Part shown: positions 11,072 through 19,471 of the stretch, piece by piece
Position numbering within the stretch: position 1 is the first letter of the stretch
How the letters are laid out: each line of letters begins with the position of its first letter
Position numbers and translations under genes: made by a program
The notes under the pieces: generated by a model
What the model was told of the DNA's origin: nothing
Database searches by the model: none
Seen by the model: only the letters and a program-made list of their open reading frames with translations
Assembly: GCF_001187505.1 (NCBI RefSeq)
Contig: NZ_CP012150.1
Coordinates: forward strand, 3,038,001-3,102,000
From: Mycolicibacterium goodii
GTDB taxonomy: Bacteria; Actinomycetota; Actinomycetes; Mycobacteriales; Mycobacteriaceae
Length of the DNA: 64,000 nucleotides
Reading direction: 5' to 3'

Positions 11072-11899
11072 ATGGCCGCTCGCGACCAGGGAAACACCGA
11101 CGCATATCCGGCCGCCGATCTCACCGGCTGGTCGGCGGCCCCGTTCACCGCGGCGGGCCAGACCTACGACGTCTACCGCAAGGGCGAGGGCCCCGGCGTC
11201 GTGCTGATCCCCGAGCTTCCCGGCCTGCACCCCGGTGTGCTCGCGCTCGGCAACCACCTCGTCGACAACGGGTTCACCGTCGCCGCGCCGTCACTGTTCG
11301 GCACCCCGGCGGCCGAGCCGCTGCGGCCGGGCGCCGTCGGGGTCATCGTGAAGGCCTGTGTGACACGGGAGTTCGCGGCCTTCGCGACCAACGCCGACCG
11401 GCCCGTCGCGCATTACCTGCGGGCGCTCGCGCGCGATCTCAACGCCACCACACCCGGTAAGGGCGTCGGCGTCATCGGGCAGTGCTTCACCGGCGGTTTC
11501 GCGCTAGCGGCCGCGGTCGACGAGAGCGTGCTGGCCCCGGTGTTGAGCCAGCCGTCGGTGCCGCTGCCGTTGACGCCGAGGCACCGTCGCGATCCCGGCC
11601 TGTCGAAGGAAGAGCTCGACATCGTCGAGAAGCGGGCCGCCGAGGAGGGCCTGTGTGCGCTCGGGCTGCGGTTCAGCAAGGACTGGATGGCACCCGCGGA
11701 TCGGTTCACCACGCTCAAGGCGCGGCTCGGCGACGCGTTCGAGGTCATCGAGATCGATTCCGGCAAGGGCAATCCGCACGGCTTCGGGACGTCGGCGCAT
11801 TCGGTGCTCACCCAGGAGGTGCGTGAGGTCGACGGCCATCCCGCCTATGAGGCGCGCAGGCGGGTCGTGCAGTTCCTCACCGAGCGGCTGGTTTCCTAG
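11072..11899 (+). CDS. Dienelactone hydrolase family protein
   Basis: The 275 residues show the alpha/beta-hydrolase fold of the dienelactone hydrolase family, with a cysteine nucleophile in GQCFTGG (C138) rather than serine and a C-terminal catalytic histidine in NPHGFG. Classical members open dienelactones to maleylacetate; many actinobacterial relatives have unknown ester or thioester substrates. The gene starts 14 bp after the DUF4245 gene and probably shares its transcript. Its last 23 bp overlap the end of the convergent AI-2E permease gene. No ring-cleavage pathway genes lie nearby, so the substrate is open. Confidence 0.88.
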   Translation: MAARDQGNTDAYPAADLTGWSAAPFTAAGQTYDVYRKGEGPGVVLIPELPGLHPGVLALGNHLVDNGFTVAAPSLFGTPAAEPLRPGAVGVIVKACVTREFAAFATNADRPVAHYLRALARDLNATTPGKGVGVIGQCFTGGFALAAAVDESVLAPVLSQPSVPLPLTPRHRRDPGLSKEELDIVEKRAAEEGLCALGLRFSKDWMAPADRFTTLKARLGDAFEVIEIDSGKGNPHGFGTSAHSVLTQEVREVDGHPAYEARRRVVQFLTERLVS

Positions 11900-13064
11900 C
11901 GGCGGGCTTGCTCCGGCGGGAGGCGAGTTTCTGCGTCCACCACTTCGGTGACCACCAGCGGGCGCGTGGCGTGTCCGGTTTGTCGGGTGCGGTCGACGTG
12001 TCGAGTTCGACGCCCTTGTAGACCGCCAGGTACACGCTGATGGTCGTCACGATGATGATCATCAGCACCGGTCCGATCACCAGCCCGAAGAACCCGAACA
12101 TCGCGATACCCGCGAACACCGCCAGCAGCATCAGCGCGGCGTCCAGGCGCGCGGCCTTGGGCACCAGGATCGGCCGCAGCACGTTGTCGATGTTGGTGAC
12201 CACCAGGATGTGGAACGCCACCACGAATATGCCGCCGATCACGTTGCCGAAGAACATCATCCCGATGCCGAACGGGATGCTGACGATGCCGCCGCCCAAC
12301 GGGATCACCGACAGCGCGGTCAGCAGGATCGCGAACACGAAGAACCCGTTGTGGAATCCGGCGATGTAGATCGAGATCGCACCGGAGATGCCCTGGCACA
12401 GCGCGATCACGAACTGGCCCTTGACCGTGCCCTTGACCATCGCGCCGGTCTTGGCGAGGTACAGGTCGGTGATCTCCTCGCCGAGCGGGTTGAGCTGGCG
12501 GATCAGCGTGGTGACCTTCTCGCGGTTCACCAGCAGCGAGATGAAGACGTACAGGAAGATGACCGACGCGGTCAGTGCCCCGGCGAGGCCGCCGAGCGCG
12601 CCCTGCAGGACGCCCAGCAGCCATTCGCCGACGCGCTGGGACACCGTGACGACCGCGTCGCGCAGCGATTCCGGGGTGACGTCGATGTCGAGGAACGGCA
12701 CGCGGTCGGCGGTCTTGTTGACGAACTGCAGTGTGCGGTCGCCGAGCGTGCTCAGGTCGGTGTCGGCCACCCACGCGCTGACGGTGTTGACCATCTGTGA
12801 CACCTGCATGATCGCCAGGAACACGATGAGCGCCACCGGGATGATCACCACCAGCAGCGCCGCGAGCACGGTCAGCGTGACCGCGATGCCGGAGTTGAAC
12901 CGCCGCAGGAACCGTTGGTAGAGCGGCGAGAACAGGTAGGCGCCGACCGCGGCCATCACGATCAGCACGAAGAACGTGCGCAGGAAGTACGCACCGAGCA
13001 GCAGGGCCAGGACGGTCACCACCGCCAGCGCCCGCTTCTGGGTGGTGGTGAACTGGTTCTCCAT
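11877..13064 (-). CDS. AI-2E/PerM-family membrane transporter
   Basis: This 395-residue polytopic protein has about seven to eight hydrophobic segments in the PerM/AI-2E pattern: two N-terminal helices, a central amphipathic soluble region (about 100-150), then a cluster of helices, including the glycine-rich VIPLGGGIVSIPFGIGMMFFG. The C-terminus is basic and cytoplasmic. The family exports small molecules or cations; the AI-2 exporter name comes from E. coli TqsA and need not apply here. The likely counterpart is Rv1101c. The ATG is preceded by a strong AGGAGG 7 bp away. A longer open frame upstream is spurious and runs through the SDR gene region. Confidence 0.9.
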   Translation of the reverse strand: MENQFTTTQKRALAVVTVLALLLGAYFLRTFFVLIVMAAVGAYLFSPLYQRFLRRFNSGIAVTLTVLAALLVVIIPVALIVFLAIMQVSQMVNTVSAWVADTDLSTLGDRTLQFVNKTADRVPFLDIDVTPESLRDAVVTVSQRVGEWLLGVLQGALGGLAGALTASVIFLYVFISLLVNREKVTTLIRQLNPLGEEITDLYLAKTGAMVKGTVKGQFVIALCQGISGAISIYIAGFHNGFFVFAILLTALSVIPLGGGIVSIPFGIGMMFFGNVIGGIFVVAFHILVVTNIDNVLRPILVPKAARLDAALMLLAVFAGIAMFGFFGLVIGPVLMIIIVTTISVYLAVYKGVELDTSTAPDKPDTPRARWWSPKWWTQKLASRRSKPAARKPAAR

Positions 13065-13126
13065 CGGGCCCCTCCTCGCTGGGTGAACAGTATCGCCCGG
13101 TCGGCGCGAGCAGCGGGTGCGACAGG

Positions 13127-13945
13127 CTAACGGTTTGCCGTGCGGGCCTGTGCGGCGCGCTGGGCCGCGACGAAGCGCACCGAAAGTCGTTGCATCAGAC
13201 CCGGTGCCAGCCGTGCGAACACCCATGACGCGTGGGCGCGGCGCGGTTTGACCAGCAGGGCCCTGTTGCGTTCGACCGCGCGCAGCGTGTCGGCGGCCAG
13301 CCGGTCCGGGTCGTACCCGGTCTTCATGCCCTGACCGCGCAGGAAATAATCCCGCCCGACGAACCCGCCGACCGCGCCCTTGTCGAGGATCGGGGTCTCG
13401 ACCGCAGCGGGGCACACCGCGAGCACCCCGACGCCGTGCGCGGCGGCCTCCGAGCGCAGCGCCAGCGACAGGCCGACGACGGCGTGCTTGCTCATCACGT
13501 AGCTGGTGAGCTGGCCGGCCGCGGTCAGTCCGGCCATCGACGCGGTGTTGACGATGTGCCCGTGGCCCTGGCGGATCATCTGCGGATAGGCGGCCGCGAC
13601 CCCGTGCACCACGCCGCGGATGTTGACGTCGATGATCGCGTTCCACTGGGCCAGCGTCAGCAGTTCGGTGTCGCCGCCCCACACGATGCCCGCGTTGTTG
13701 AACATCAGGTCCAGGCGACCCGCGCGGGTGACCACGTCGTCGACCGTGGCCTGCACGGCCGCGGCGTCGGTGACGTCCAGAGGTGCCGATCGCGCCCCGA
13801 CGCCGGTGGCGGTGCGGGCGGCCGCGTCCTCGTCGATGTCGGTGCACAGCACGTCGGCGCCGGCGTGCACCAGTGCGCGGCACAGCGCCGCGCCGATCCC
13901 GGATCCGGCGCCGGTGACGATCGCGGTTTTGCCCGCGAACCTCAT
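13127..13945 (-). CDS. Short-chain dehydrogenase/reductase, coupled to epimerase gene
   Basis: This 272-residue classical SDR has the cofactor motif TGAGSGIG near residue 12, NNAG, and the catalytic Tyr/Lys in SYVMSK. The acidic residue after the second strand (CTDID) suggests NAD(H) preference. The ATG overlaps the stop of the upstream epimerase gene (ATGA), so translation is coupled. Together they form a two-gene operon behind a KstR-type operator, which points to steroid or sterol-derived substrates by inference. A basic C-terminal tail of about 40 residues extends beyond the usual SDR core. Confidence 0.92.
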   Translation of the reverse strand: MRFAGKTAIVTGAGSGIGAALCRALVHAGADVLCTDIDEDAAARTATGVGARSAPLDVTDAAAVQATVDDVVTRAGRLDLMFNNAGIVWGGDTELLTLAQWNAIIDVNIRGVVHGVAAAYPQMIRQGHGHIVNTASMAGLTAAGQLTSYVMSKHAVVGLSLALRSEAAAHGVGVLAVCPAAVETPILDKGAVGGFVGRDYFLRGQGMKTGYDPDRLAADTLRAVERNRALLVKPRRAHASWVFARLAPGLMQRLSVRFVAAQRAAQARTANR

Positions 13946-15021
13946 CCGTCGCCGCGATCCGGTCGTGGGTCGCCCCAGCGTTTCTCGATCGCGTTCCATA
14001 CGTCGGCGTACTGCCCGGGGTAGCCCCGGTAGGCCGATTTGGACCGCAGGAACGCGCGGATCAGCGGTGCCGCCAGGCCGATCGGGTACCGCTTCCAGCC
14101 CGCGTTGGCCCGCGTGTCGGCAAGCAGCTGCGGCCAGGAGTGGTGCTGGAACCCGAGCACCTCCTGCGCGCGGGTGGTGTCCATCCAGTCGGTGGCGAAC
14201 CACGCGGTGTCGCTGGCCGGGTTGCCGGGCCTGCCGGTCGGCAACCCGCCCCGGATGCCCATGGCGGCCGCGGCCTCCGAACCGACCTGCGCCTGCGTGT
14301 GGCGGTGGGTCGCGGGATCACCGCCGATGAGCAGCACCTCGTGGTTGGCGGTTTCGGCGGGCACCGTGGTGGCGGCCGCGAACGCCGCCGCGACGTCGCG
14401 CACGTCGACGGTCTGCAACCGCCCGTCGGTGGGCAGGACACTTTCGATGGAGATCAGTTCGACGTCCATGTCGAGGCTGAACTGCGAGCTCATCACGCCG
14501 CCGAGACGCAGGATCAGCCAGTCCAGCTGCGAGGCCCGCACCAGGTTCTCGGCCTCGACCTTGTGGGCGCCGTAGATGTCGACGGGGTTGACCGGGGTGT
14601 CCGGGGTCAGCACGTCGGTGACCCGGTGCGGGTTGCGGGTGCCGTACACCGCGACGCTCGACGCCAACACGAACCGTGGCGGTTCGGCCAGCGCCTCGGC
14701 GGCGCGCAGCAGTGCCGCGGTGGCGCCGACGTTGACCTTGCGGGCCAAGTCGCGGCGCAGGTAGCAGAACGGCGGGATGATCGCGGCGAGGTGGATGATC
14801 GCCGCGGGCGCCGCGGCGGCGACGAGGGTGTCGACGGCCGCCGCGTCGGTCAGATCGGCCCACCGCACGTCGACCGTGGGCGGCAGGTTGGTTGCTGCTC
14901 TGCGGTTGGCGGGCGTGCCGACGTCGGTCGCGACGACCTGTCGGTGCTGCGCGGCCAGTGCCGTGACGACGGCGGACCCCACCAGCCCGAAGGCTCCGGT
15001 GACCAGGACGGTGTCCGACAT
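13942..15021 (-). CDS. NAD-dependent epimerase/dehydratase (extended SDR)
   Basis: The 359-residue extended SDR begins with the Rossmann motif VTGAFGLVGS and carries the catalytic YGAHK. It resembles the 3-beta-HSD/UDP-sugar-epimerase superfamily; substrate is not visible. Its ATG at 15021 begins the fold directly; a slightly longer frame would run into the operator. The first gene of a two-gene operon with the SDR above, it is preceded within 13 bp by TAGAACGTGTTGCA, a KstR-type motif. A role in sterol catabolism is therefore the leading guess. The promoter must lie in the AT-richer intergenic region upstream. Confidence 0.9.
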   Translation of the reverse strand: MSDTVLVTGAFGLVGSAVVTALAAQHRQVVATDVGTPANRRAATNLPPTVDVRWADLTDAAAVDTLVAAAAPAAIIHLAAIIPPFCYLRRDLARKVNVGATAALLRAAEALAEPPRFVLASSVAVYGTRNPHRVTDVLTPDTPVNPVDIYGAHKVEAENLVRASQLDWLILRLGGVMSSQFSLDMDVELISIESVLPTDGRLQTVDVRDVAAAFAAATTVPAETANHEVLLIGGDPATHRHTQAQVGSEAAAAMGIRGGLPTGRPGNPASDTAWFATDWMDTTRAQEVLGFQHHSWPQLLADTRANAGWKRYPIGLAAPLIRAFLRSKSAYRGYPGQYADVWNAIEKRWGDPRPDRGDG

Positions 15022-15420
15022 GGGCCTCCTCGGTAGAACGTGTTGCAACACTAGCGAATCGCGGTGTGGTGTGTGTCACCGTCTGCGCGGCCGGATTGTG
15101 TGCCGTTTCGGCCAGTGGTTCGCCTCGGTGTGGTCAGCAACGTGTGGCCATCCGTTGTAGTGGTACGAAGCCGATGTCGCGAACATCCGGGTAATTGCCT
15201 CATCGGCATTGATCAATGGCACCGTGATGCAGATATCTGTGACCAACATCTCACGATGATCGGTGTGTTGGGCACTTTGCCCGACGGTCGTTCACCGAGG
15301 GATTTGGCAATTTGCTTGAGATTTATGCATTGTGTGGCTGTAGGAATATTCGATTACGAGCCGGTTGTGAGCGCATATGGTGTACTCGGTTGCACGCGCT
15401 GGCAATTGGGGAGGTGCGAA
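15022..15420. other. 399-bp gene-free, AT-richer region between divergent genes
   Basis: This is the longest gene-free stretch in the window. It holds the KstR-type site near its left end and the upstream region of the small protein gene on its right. From about 15210 to 15400 it is visibly richer in A and T than the surrounding DNA, with segments such as GATGCAGATATCTG and TTGAGATTTATGCATTG. Frames through it have no mycobacterial codon bias, so I call no gene. It could hold promoters, a small RNA or the remnant of transferred DNA. Confidence 0.6.
15034..15047. promoter_or_regulatory. KstR-type operator before epimerase-SDR operon
   Basis: TAGAACGTGTTGCA fits all eight fixed positions of the KstR motif TNNAACNNGTTNNA. 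It overlaps a second perfect palindrome, TGTTGCAACA (15041-15050). The site lies 13 bp upstream of the epimerase ATG, where bound repressor would block transcription or promoter escape. KstR is the cholesterol-responsive TetR repressor of mycobacteria. Confidence 0.7.
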
Positions 15421-15696
15421 ATGGCAGAAGACGCATCCGCTGGGATTAACGGTGGCAAGTCGGACGATGTTGCCGACGGCATTGCTGTGGACACCCGAGT
15501 AATCGTTTACCCGGGCACCGACAAAGAGCTGCACGGAGTTGTGGTCGAGGATTTCGCCGACCTCGCGGGCACCGCGGTCGAGATCGCCGGTGAGCGCATC
15601 GTCGGCCCGGCACGTCGCTACGCCGTGAACGTCGACGAAGGCGGCCTGGTGTTCGTCGACGACGACAGCATCGTCACCGAGGCGCAGCCGGCCTGA
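15421..15696 (+). CDS. Small acidic protein of unknown function (91 aa)
   Basis: The ATG is preceded by a strong GGGGAGG ribosome site, which is the main reason for choosing it over longer frames. The 91-residue product is acidic, with a flexible N-terminal 20 residues and then alternating hydrophobic strands (TRVIVYPG, LHGVVVEDFAD, RYAVNVDEGG, LVFVDDDSIV) that suggest a small SH3-like beta-barrel. No catalytic motif, signal peptide or membrane segment is visible. It stands alone, facing the FGE gene across a 33-bp convergent gap. I do not recognise a characterised relative. Confidence 0.82.
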   Translation: MAEDASAGINGGKSDDVADGIAVDTRVIVYPGTDKELHGVVVEDFADLAGTAVEIAGERIVGPARRYAVNVDEGGLVFVDDDSIVTEAQPA

Positions 15697-15701
15697 CCCC
15701 G

Positions 15702-15717
15702 GCCTGGCGACCCAGGC
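15702..15717. terminator. Short hairpin between small protein gene and FGE gene
   Basis: GCCTGG and CCAGGC are separated by a 4-base loop in the convergent gap. There is no U-tract, as is common in mycobacteria. It may end transcription from either side, but the stem is only 6 bp. Confidence 0.45.
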
Positions 15718-15729
15718 GCATCCGTCCGG

Positions 15730-16611
15730 TCACGGGCGCCTGACGCATCGGAACCCGATGTGGCTCATGCCCGTGTCGATCATCTGCGGGCGGCGTGCTG
15801 CCGGACGGTAGCGCATGCAGTAGTTGTCCGCGCACAGAAACGACCCGCCCTTGACCACCTTGCGGGCGATCTCGAATCGAGGCTGTGCCGGGTCGTAACT
15901 GTCCTCCGCACAGCAGGACCGCGCGGTGTGATCGCGCGTGTACCAGTCCGTGGTCCATTCCCACACATTGCCCGCCATGTCGAACAGGCCGTAGTCGTTG
16001 GGCGCGAAGCTGCCCGTCGGTGTGGTGGTGCCGTAGCCGGTGTCCGGTAGATACGGGAACTCACCGTGCCAGTAGTTGGCCAGCCGCTGCCCGGGCCGCT
16101 CGGGTGTGTCACCCCACGTGTAGGTCGCGCCGCTGAGCCCGCCGCGCGCCGCGGTCTCCCACTCGGCCTCCGTCGGCAGTTCCAACCCGGCCCATCGTGC
16201 ATATGCCTCGGCGTCCTCGTAGGCGATGTGGACCACCGGATGCCGCTCCCGCCCGGTCACCGATGAGCGCGGTCCGCGCGGGTGATTCCAGCAGGCGCCC
16301 GGTGTCCAGGTCCACCACAGGTTGATGTGGCGCAGGTCCACCGGTCCCGCGGTGCGGCGGAAGACCAGTGAGCCGGGCACCAGGTTCTCCGGCGGCGCGC
16401 CGGGATACATGTCCGGGTCGACGGGGCGCTCGGCCACCGTGACATGGCCGGTGGCGGCGACGAACTCGGCGTAGTCGGCGTTGGTCACCTGATGGCTCTG
16501 CATCCAGAAGCCGTCCACCGAGACCTCACGGGCCGGCGCTTCCTCGGGGTAGTGCGAATTGGATCCCAGCATGGCCGTTTGGGCCGGGATCCACACCAGA
16601 TCGGTGGCCAT
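15730..16611 (-). CDS. Formylglycine-generating enzyme (sulfatase maturase)
   Basis: The 293-residue SUMF1/FGE-type protein oxidises the active-site cysteine of type I sulfatases to C-alpha-formylglycine, using O2 and a copper-bound cysteine pair. That pair is present as C260 and C265 in the segment SFLCADNYCMRYRP. The family motifs ELPTEAEWETAARGG and NVWEWT are intact, and the length is normal for bacterial FGE. The start ATG follows the HAD phosphatase stop by 7 bp. It closes a three-gene operon whose first gene encodes a sulfatase with a matching CxAxR motif, so that sulfatase is the obvious substrate. Confidence 0.95.
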   Translation of the reverse strand: MATDLVWIPAQTAMLGSNSHYPEEAPAREVSVDGFWMQSHQVTNADYAEFVAATGHVTVAERPVDPDMYPGAPPENLVPGSLVFRRTAGPVDLRHINLWWTWTPGACWNHPRGPRSSVTGRERHPVVHIAYEDAEAYARWAGLELPTEAEWETAARGGLSGATYTWGDTPERPGQRLANYWHGEFPYLPDTGYGTTTPTGSFAPNDYGLFDMAGNVWEWTTDWYTRDHTARSCCAEDSYDPAQPRFEIARKVVKGGSFLCADNYCMRYRPAARRPQMIDTGMSHIGFRCVRRP

Positions 16612-16618
16612 TGTCGGT

Positions 16619-17512
16619 TCAGCCAAAGATGTCCGCCCAGTCGTTGCGCATGCTGACCACCGTCCAGCCATGCGTACCCGCGAGTTCGCGGGCCCGCTCC
16701 GCGCCTGCGTCGTATGCGAATTCGCGTTCGGCGTCGTCATGGCACATGAGCAGCGCCAGCGACGGCCGCGGCCCGGATGTGGTGTACTGCAGCATCTCGA
16801 TGTCACCGTCGGAATTGCCTGCGGCGAGGATCGGCCGACGGCCGATCCGGCCCCAGATCCGGACCGGTTTGACCGGTCCGTCGTCGAGGAATTCCGGTGT
16901 GGCCGTTGTCGTGAGGTGACCGTCGATGAAGTCGAGGCCCACCGAACTGCCGATGACGCGCTCCGGTGGGATCCCATACATCTGCGTGGTCACCGGGCGC
17001 ATGAAATCCCGCCCGCCACCGGAGGCGATGTAGTTGGTGAAGCCGTTGGCCTCCAGGTACCGCAACAGCTCGACCATCGGTGCGTATCCGCACATGGTGT
17101 ACGGCCGGTGCAGCGTCGGATGTGCTACCTCGGCGAAGAAGGCCGTCACCCGCTCGGCATACTCCTCGACCCGCACCCCGGCGTAGGCCGAAAAGATTCC
17201 CCCGGCAAGTACTTTCATGTTTGCATCGTCGCCGCGGTAGTGCGCGGTCACCGCGTCGTCGAACCACCCGAGGTCGCCGGAGACGGCGGCGTGATGGGGC
17301 TGGCGCGCGGCCAGGCCCGGATCGGCGGCGGCCTGTTCGGCCAGTCGGCGCACCAGGAAGTCCAGCTGGACGTAGGCCGGCTTCTCCACCCACAGCGTGC
17401 CGTCGTTGTCGAACACCGCGATCCGTTCTTCGGGTGCCATCTCGGTGAGCACCTGACCGACGAAATCGAGGATCGCGGTTCTGGTCGGGCCGTCGGTCCA
17501 GTAGTCGAGCAT
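16619..17512 (-). CDS. HAD-superfamily hydrolase/phosphatase
   Basis: The 297-residue protein shows HAD motif I FDNDGT (D35, D37), motif II-like IASGGG, and the late motif AAGNSDGD with the Mg-binding aspartates. A long cap domain lies between residues about 60 and 150, similar to phosphoserine-phosphatase-type HADs. The substrate is not identifiable. Its ATG follows the sulfatase stop without a gap (TAGATG), and the FGE gene starts 7 bp after its own stop, so all three are translated from one mRNA. A role in removing phosphate or processing the sulfatase product is only a guess from context. Confidence 0.9.
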   Translation of the reverse strand: MLDYWTDGPTRTAILDFVGQVLTEMAPEERIAVFDNDGTLWVEKPAYVQLDFLVRRLAEQAAADPGLAARQPHHAAVSGDLGWFDDAVTAHYRGDDANMKVLAGGIFSAYAGVRVEEYAERVTAFFAEVAHPTLHRPYTMCGYAPMVELLRYLEANGFTNYIASGGGRDFMRPVTTQMYGIPPERVIGSSVGLDFIDGHLTTTATPEFLDDGPVKPVRIWGRIGRRPILAAGNSDGDIEMLQYTTSGPRPSLALLMCHDDAEREFAYDAGAERARELAGTHGWTVVSMRNDWADIFG

Positions 17513-19054
17513 CTAGTCCTTCGCCAGAAACTCGTGCAGTTTCGTCACTGCATGGTTGATCGTGAATGACGCCGCCTCCTGGCGCGGCGGGAACTCCTTG
17601 AAGGTCTCCAGGAACTGCGTCACGATGGCGCTGCCGTAGAACGCGATGAAGTCGTGGTCGAGCCACCAGTCGTAGTACGTGTTGGACGTGATGTCGGCCC
17701 GCTCGAACGGGTCGGTGCGCAGGTTGAAGATCTTCGGTGCGCGCAACGGTGTGAACGGTTCGGCCCAGATCTGCAGCGTGCCCTGGCATCGTTGCTCGGC
17801 GAACACGACTTTCCAGTTGTGGAACCGGAAACCGAGCACATCGCAGTCGTCGGAGAAATAGATGAACCCTTTGCGTGGACTCTCGTCGACGGCACCGGTG
17901 AGATAGGGCAGCAGGTTGTACGCGTCCAGGTGAACCTTGTACGTCTTGTCGCCGATTTGGTGGCCGCCCTTGAGTTTCTCGATGATCTCCGGCTCGCCCG
18001 CGGCCGCCAGGAACGTGGGGAACCAGTCATGGTGCTGGATGATGTCGTTGGAGACAGTGCCCGCCTTGATCTTTCCCGGCCAGCGGACCAACTCCGGGAT
18101 GCGGAACGCACCCTCCCAGTTTGTGTTCTTCTCGCTACGGAACGGTGTGGTGGCCCCGTCGGGCCAGGTGTTGGCGTGCGGTCCGTTGTCGGTCGAGTAG
18201 ACGACGATCGTGTCCTCGGCGATGCCCAGTTCGTCGAGGAGATCGAGCAGTTTCCCGACGTGACGGTCGTGATCGATCATCGTGTCGTGGTACGGCGACT
18301 GCCATACTCCGGCCTGGCCGATCGACTCCGGTTTGGTGTGGGTGCGCAGGTGCATGTGGGTGGTGTTCATCCAGACGAAAAACGGTGTGTCAGAGGCGAC
18401 CTGACGCCTGATGAAGTCGACGCACGCGTCGGTGGTCTCGTCGTCGATGGTCTCCATACGCTTTCGGGTCAGCGGCCCGGTGTCCTCGATCCGCTGCCTG
18501 CCGATCGGGCCGTACCTGGGATCGTCGGGTTCGTCAGACACCTTGTCGGTGGCCCATGACCTGATGACGCCGCGTGGACGCTGCATCTCGGCGAGTACCG
18601 GGAACTGGTCGGCGCGAGGGTAGTCCGGCAGCTCGGGTTCCTCCTCGACGTTGAGGTGGTAGAGGTTGCCGAAGAACTCGTCGAAACCGTGCGCGGTCGG
18701 CAGGTACTTGTTGAGGTCACCGAGATGGTTCTTTCCGAATTGGCCAGTCGCGTACCCCAGCGGCTTGAGGCACTCGGCGATCGTCGGGTCCTCGGCCTGC
18801 AGGCCGACATCGGCGCCCGGAAAGCCCACCTTGCTCAGTCCGGTCCGGTAGACGCTCTGGCCCGTGATGAACGCCGCGCGGCCTGCGGTGCAACTCTGCT
18901 CGCCGTAGGAGTCGGTGAACCGCATGCCCTCATCGGCGATGCGATCGATGTTCGGGGTGCGGTACCCCATGAGGCCGTCGCTGTAGCAACTCAGGTTGCT
19001 GATCCCGATGTCGTCGCCCCAGATGACCAGGATGTTGGGTTTCTCGTTCGGCAT
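17513..19054 (-). CDS. Type I (formylglycine-dependent) sulfatase
   Basis: This 513-residue arylsulfatase-family hydrolase contains the FGE recognition core CTAGR (C55-R59), the Ca2+-binding aspartates D14/D15 at the N-terminus and a later STDNGPH metal-site segment. No signal peptide is present, so it should act in the cytosol. It cleaves sulfate esters; the physiological substrate is unknown. The ATG was chosen at MPNEKPNILVIW, the usual start of the fold; a frame extending 130 codons upstream overlaps the divergent DUF1876 gene and is spurious. It is the first gene of the sulfatase-HAD-FGE operon. Confidence 0.94.
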   Translation of the reverse strand: MPNEKPNILVIWGDDIGISNLSCYSDGLMGYRTPNIDRIADEGMRFTDSYGEQSCTAGRAAFITGQSVYRTGLSKVGFPGADVGLQAEDPTIAECLKPLGYATGQFGKNHLGDLNKYLPTAHGFDEFFGNLYHLNVEEEPELPDYPRADQFPVLAEMQRPRGVIRSWATDKVSDEPDDPRYGPIGRQRIEDTGPLTRKRMETIDDETTDACVDFIRRQVASDTPFFVWMNTTHMHLRTHTKPESIGQAGVWQSPYHDTMIDHDRHVGKLLDLLDELGIAEDTIVVYSTDNGPHANTWPDGATTPFRSEKNTNWEGAFRIPELVRWPGKIKAGTVSNDIIQHHDWFPTFLAAAGEPEIIEKLKGGHQIGDKTYKVHLDAYNLLPYLTGAVDESPRKGFIYFSDDCDVLGFRFHNWKVVFAEQRCQGTLQIWAEPFTPLRAPKIFNLRTDPFERADITSNTYYDWWLDHDFIAFYGSAIVTQFLETFKEFPPRQEAASFTINHAVTKLHEFLAKD

Positions 19055-19189
19055 ATGGGCGCCCCCGCTGGATCGGCCTCGATACCCGGACCCTATGCAA
19101 CTGCCGCGCCGGATGTGCGCGTTTCGAACAAGAACAGGCTGGTGTTCGGCACCGCCGAGGCGCACCCTTGAGGGTGGAGGCTGATCGAC

Positions 19190-19468
19190 ATGTATGACCG
19201 AGATCTCACCCACACGTGGTACGTCGAAATCGGGTTCTGCGAGGACGATATCCACACCCACGCATCGGCCCACGCCCGGTTGATGGACGAGGGTTTGATG
19301 GCCACCACCGGGGACGCCTACCGCAACCCCAAGGACCCCAACGAGCCGAAGATCGGCGAGGAGATCGCGGCGGCCAGAGCGCTCATCGCGCTGGGAACCG
19401 AACTGCTGAACTCCGCCTCGATGCGCATCGAGCAAGCCACACACCACCCCGTGCACCTGTACCGCTGA
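19190..19468 (+). CDS. DUF1876 protein, Rv1738-like
   Basis: The 92-residue protein matches the DUF1876 family in order and spacing: HTWYVEIGF, a central ARL segment, PEIG/PKIGEE..AARAL and the C-terminal EQATHHPVHL, all close to what I know of Rv1738. Rv1738 is strongly DosR-induced in M. tuberculosis and folds like a hibernation-promoting factor, so ribosome binding has been proposed. A GGTGGAGG ribosome site precedes the ATG. It is divergent from the sulfatase operon and runs into the 2H phosphoesterase gene 3 bp later. I found only half-sites, not a convincing DosR box, upstream. Confidence 0.9.
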   Translation: MYDRDLTHTWYVEIGFCEDDIHTHASAHARLMDEGLMATTGDAYRNPKDPNEPKIGEEIAAARALIALGTELLNSASMRIEQATHHPVHLYR

Positions 19469-19471
19469 ACC

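Noticed and set aside
15064..15420. Open frame extending upstream of the 91-residue protein
   Set aside because: The added 119 codons include many Cys, Arg and Ile codons unusual for the genome, and cross the AT-richer region; the strong ribosome site at 15421 decides the start.
19055..19189. Possible DosR box upstream of the Rv1738-like gene
   Set aside because: Only half-sites such as GGACCC were found; no palindrome close to the consensus.
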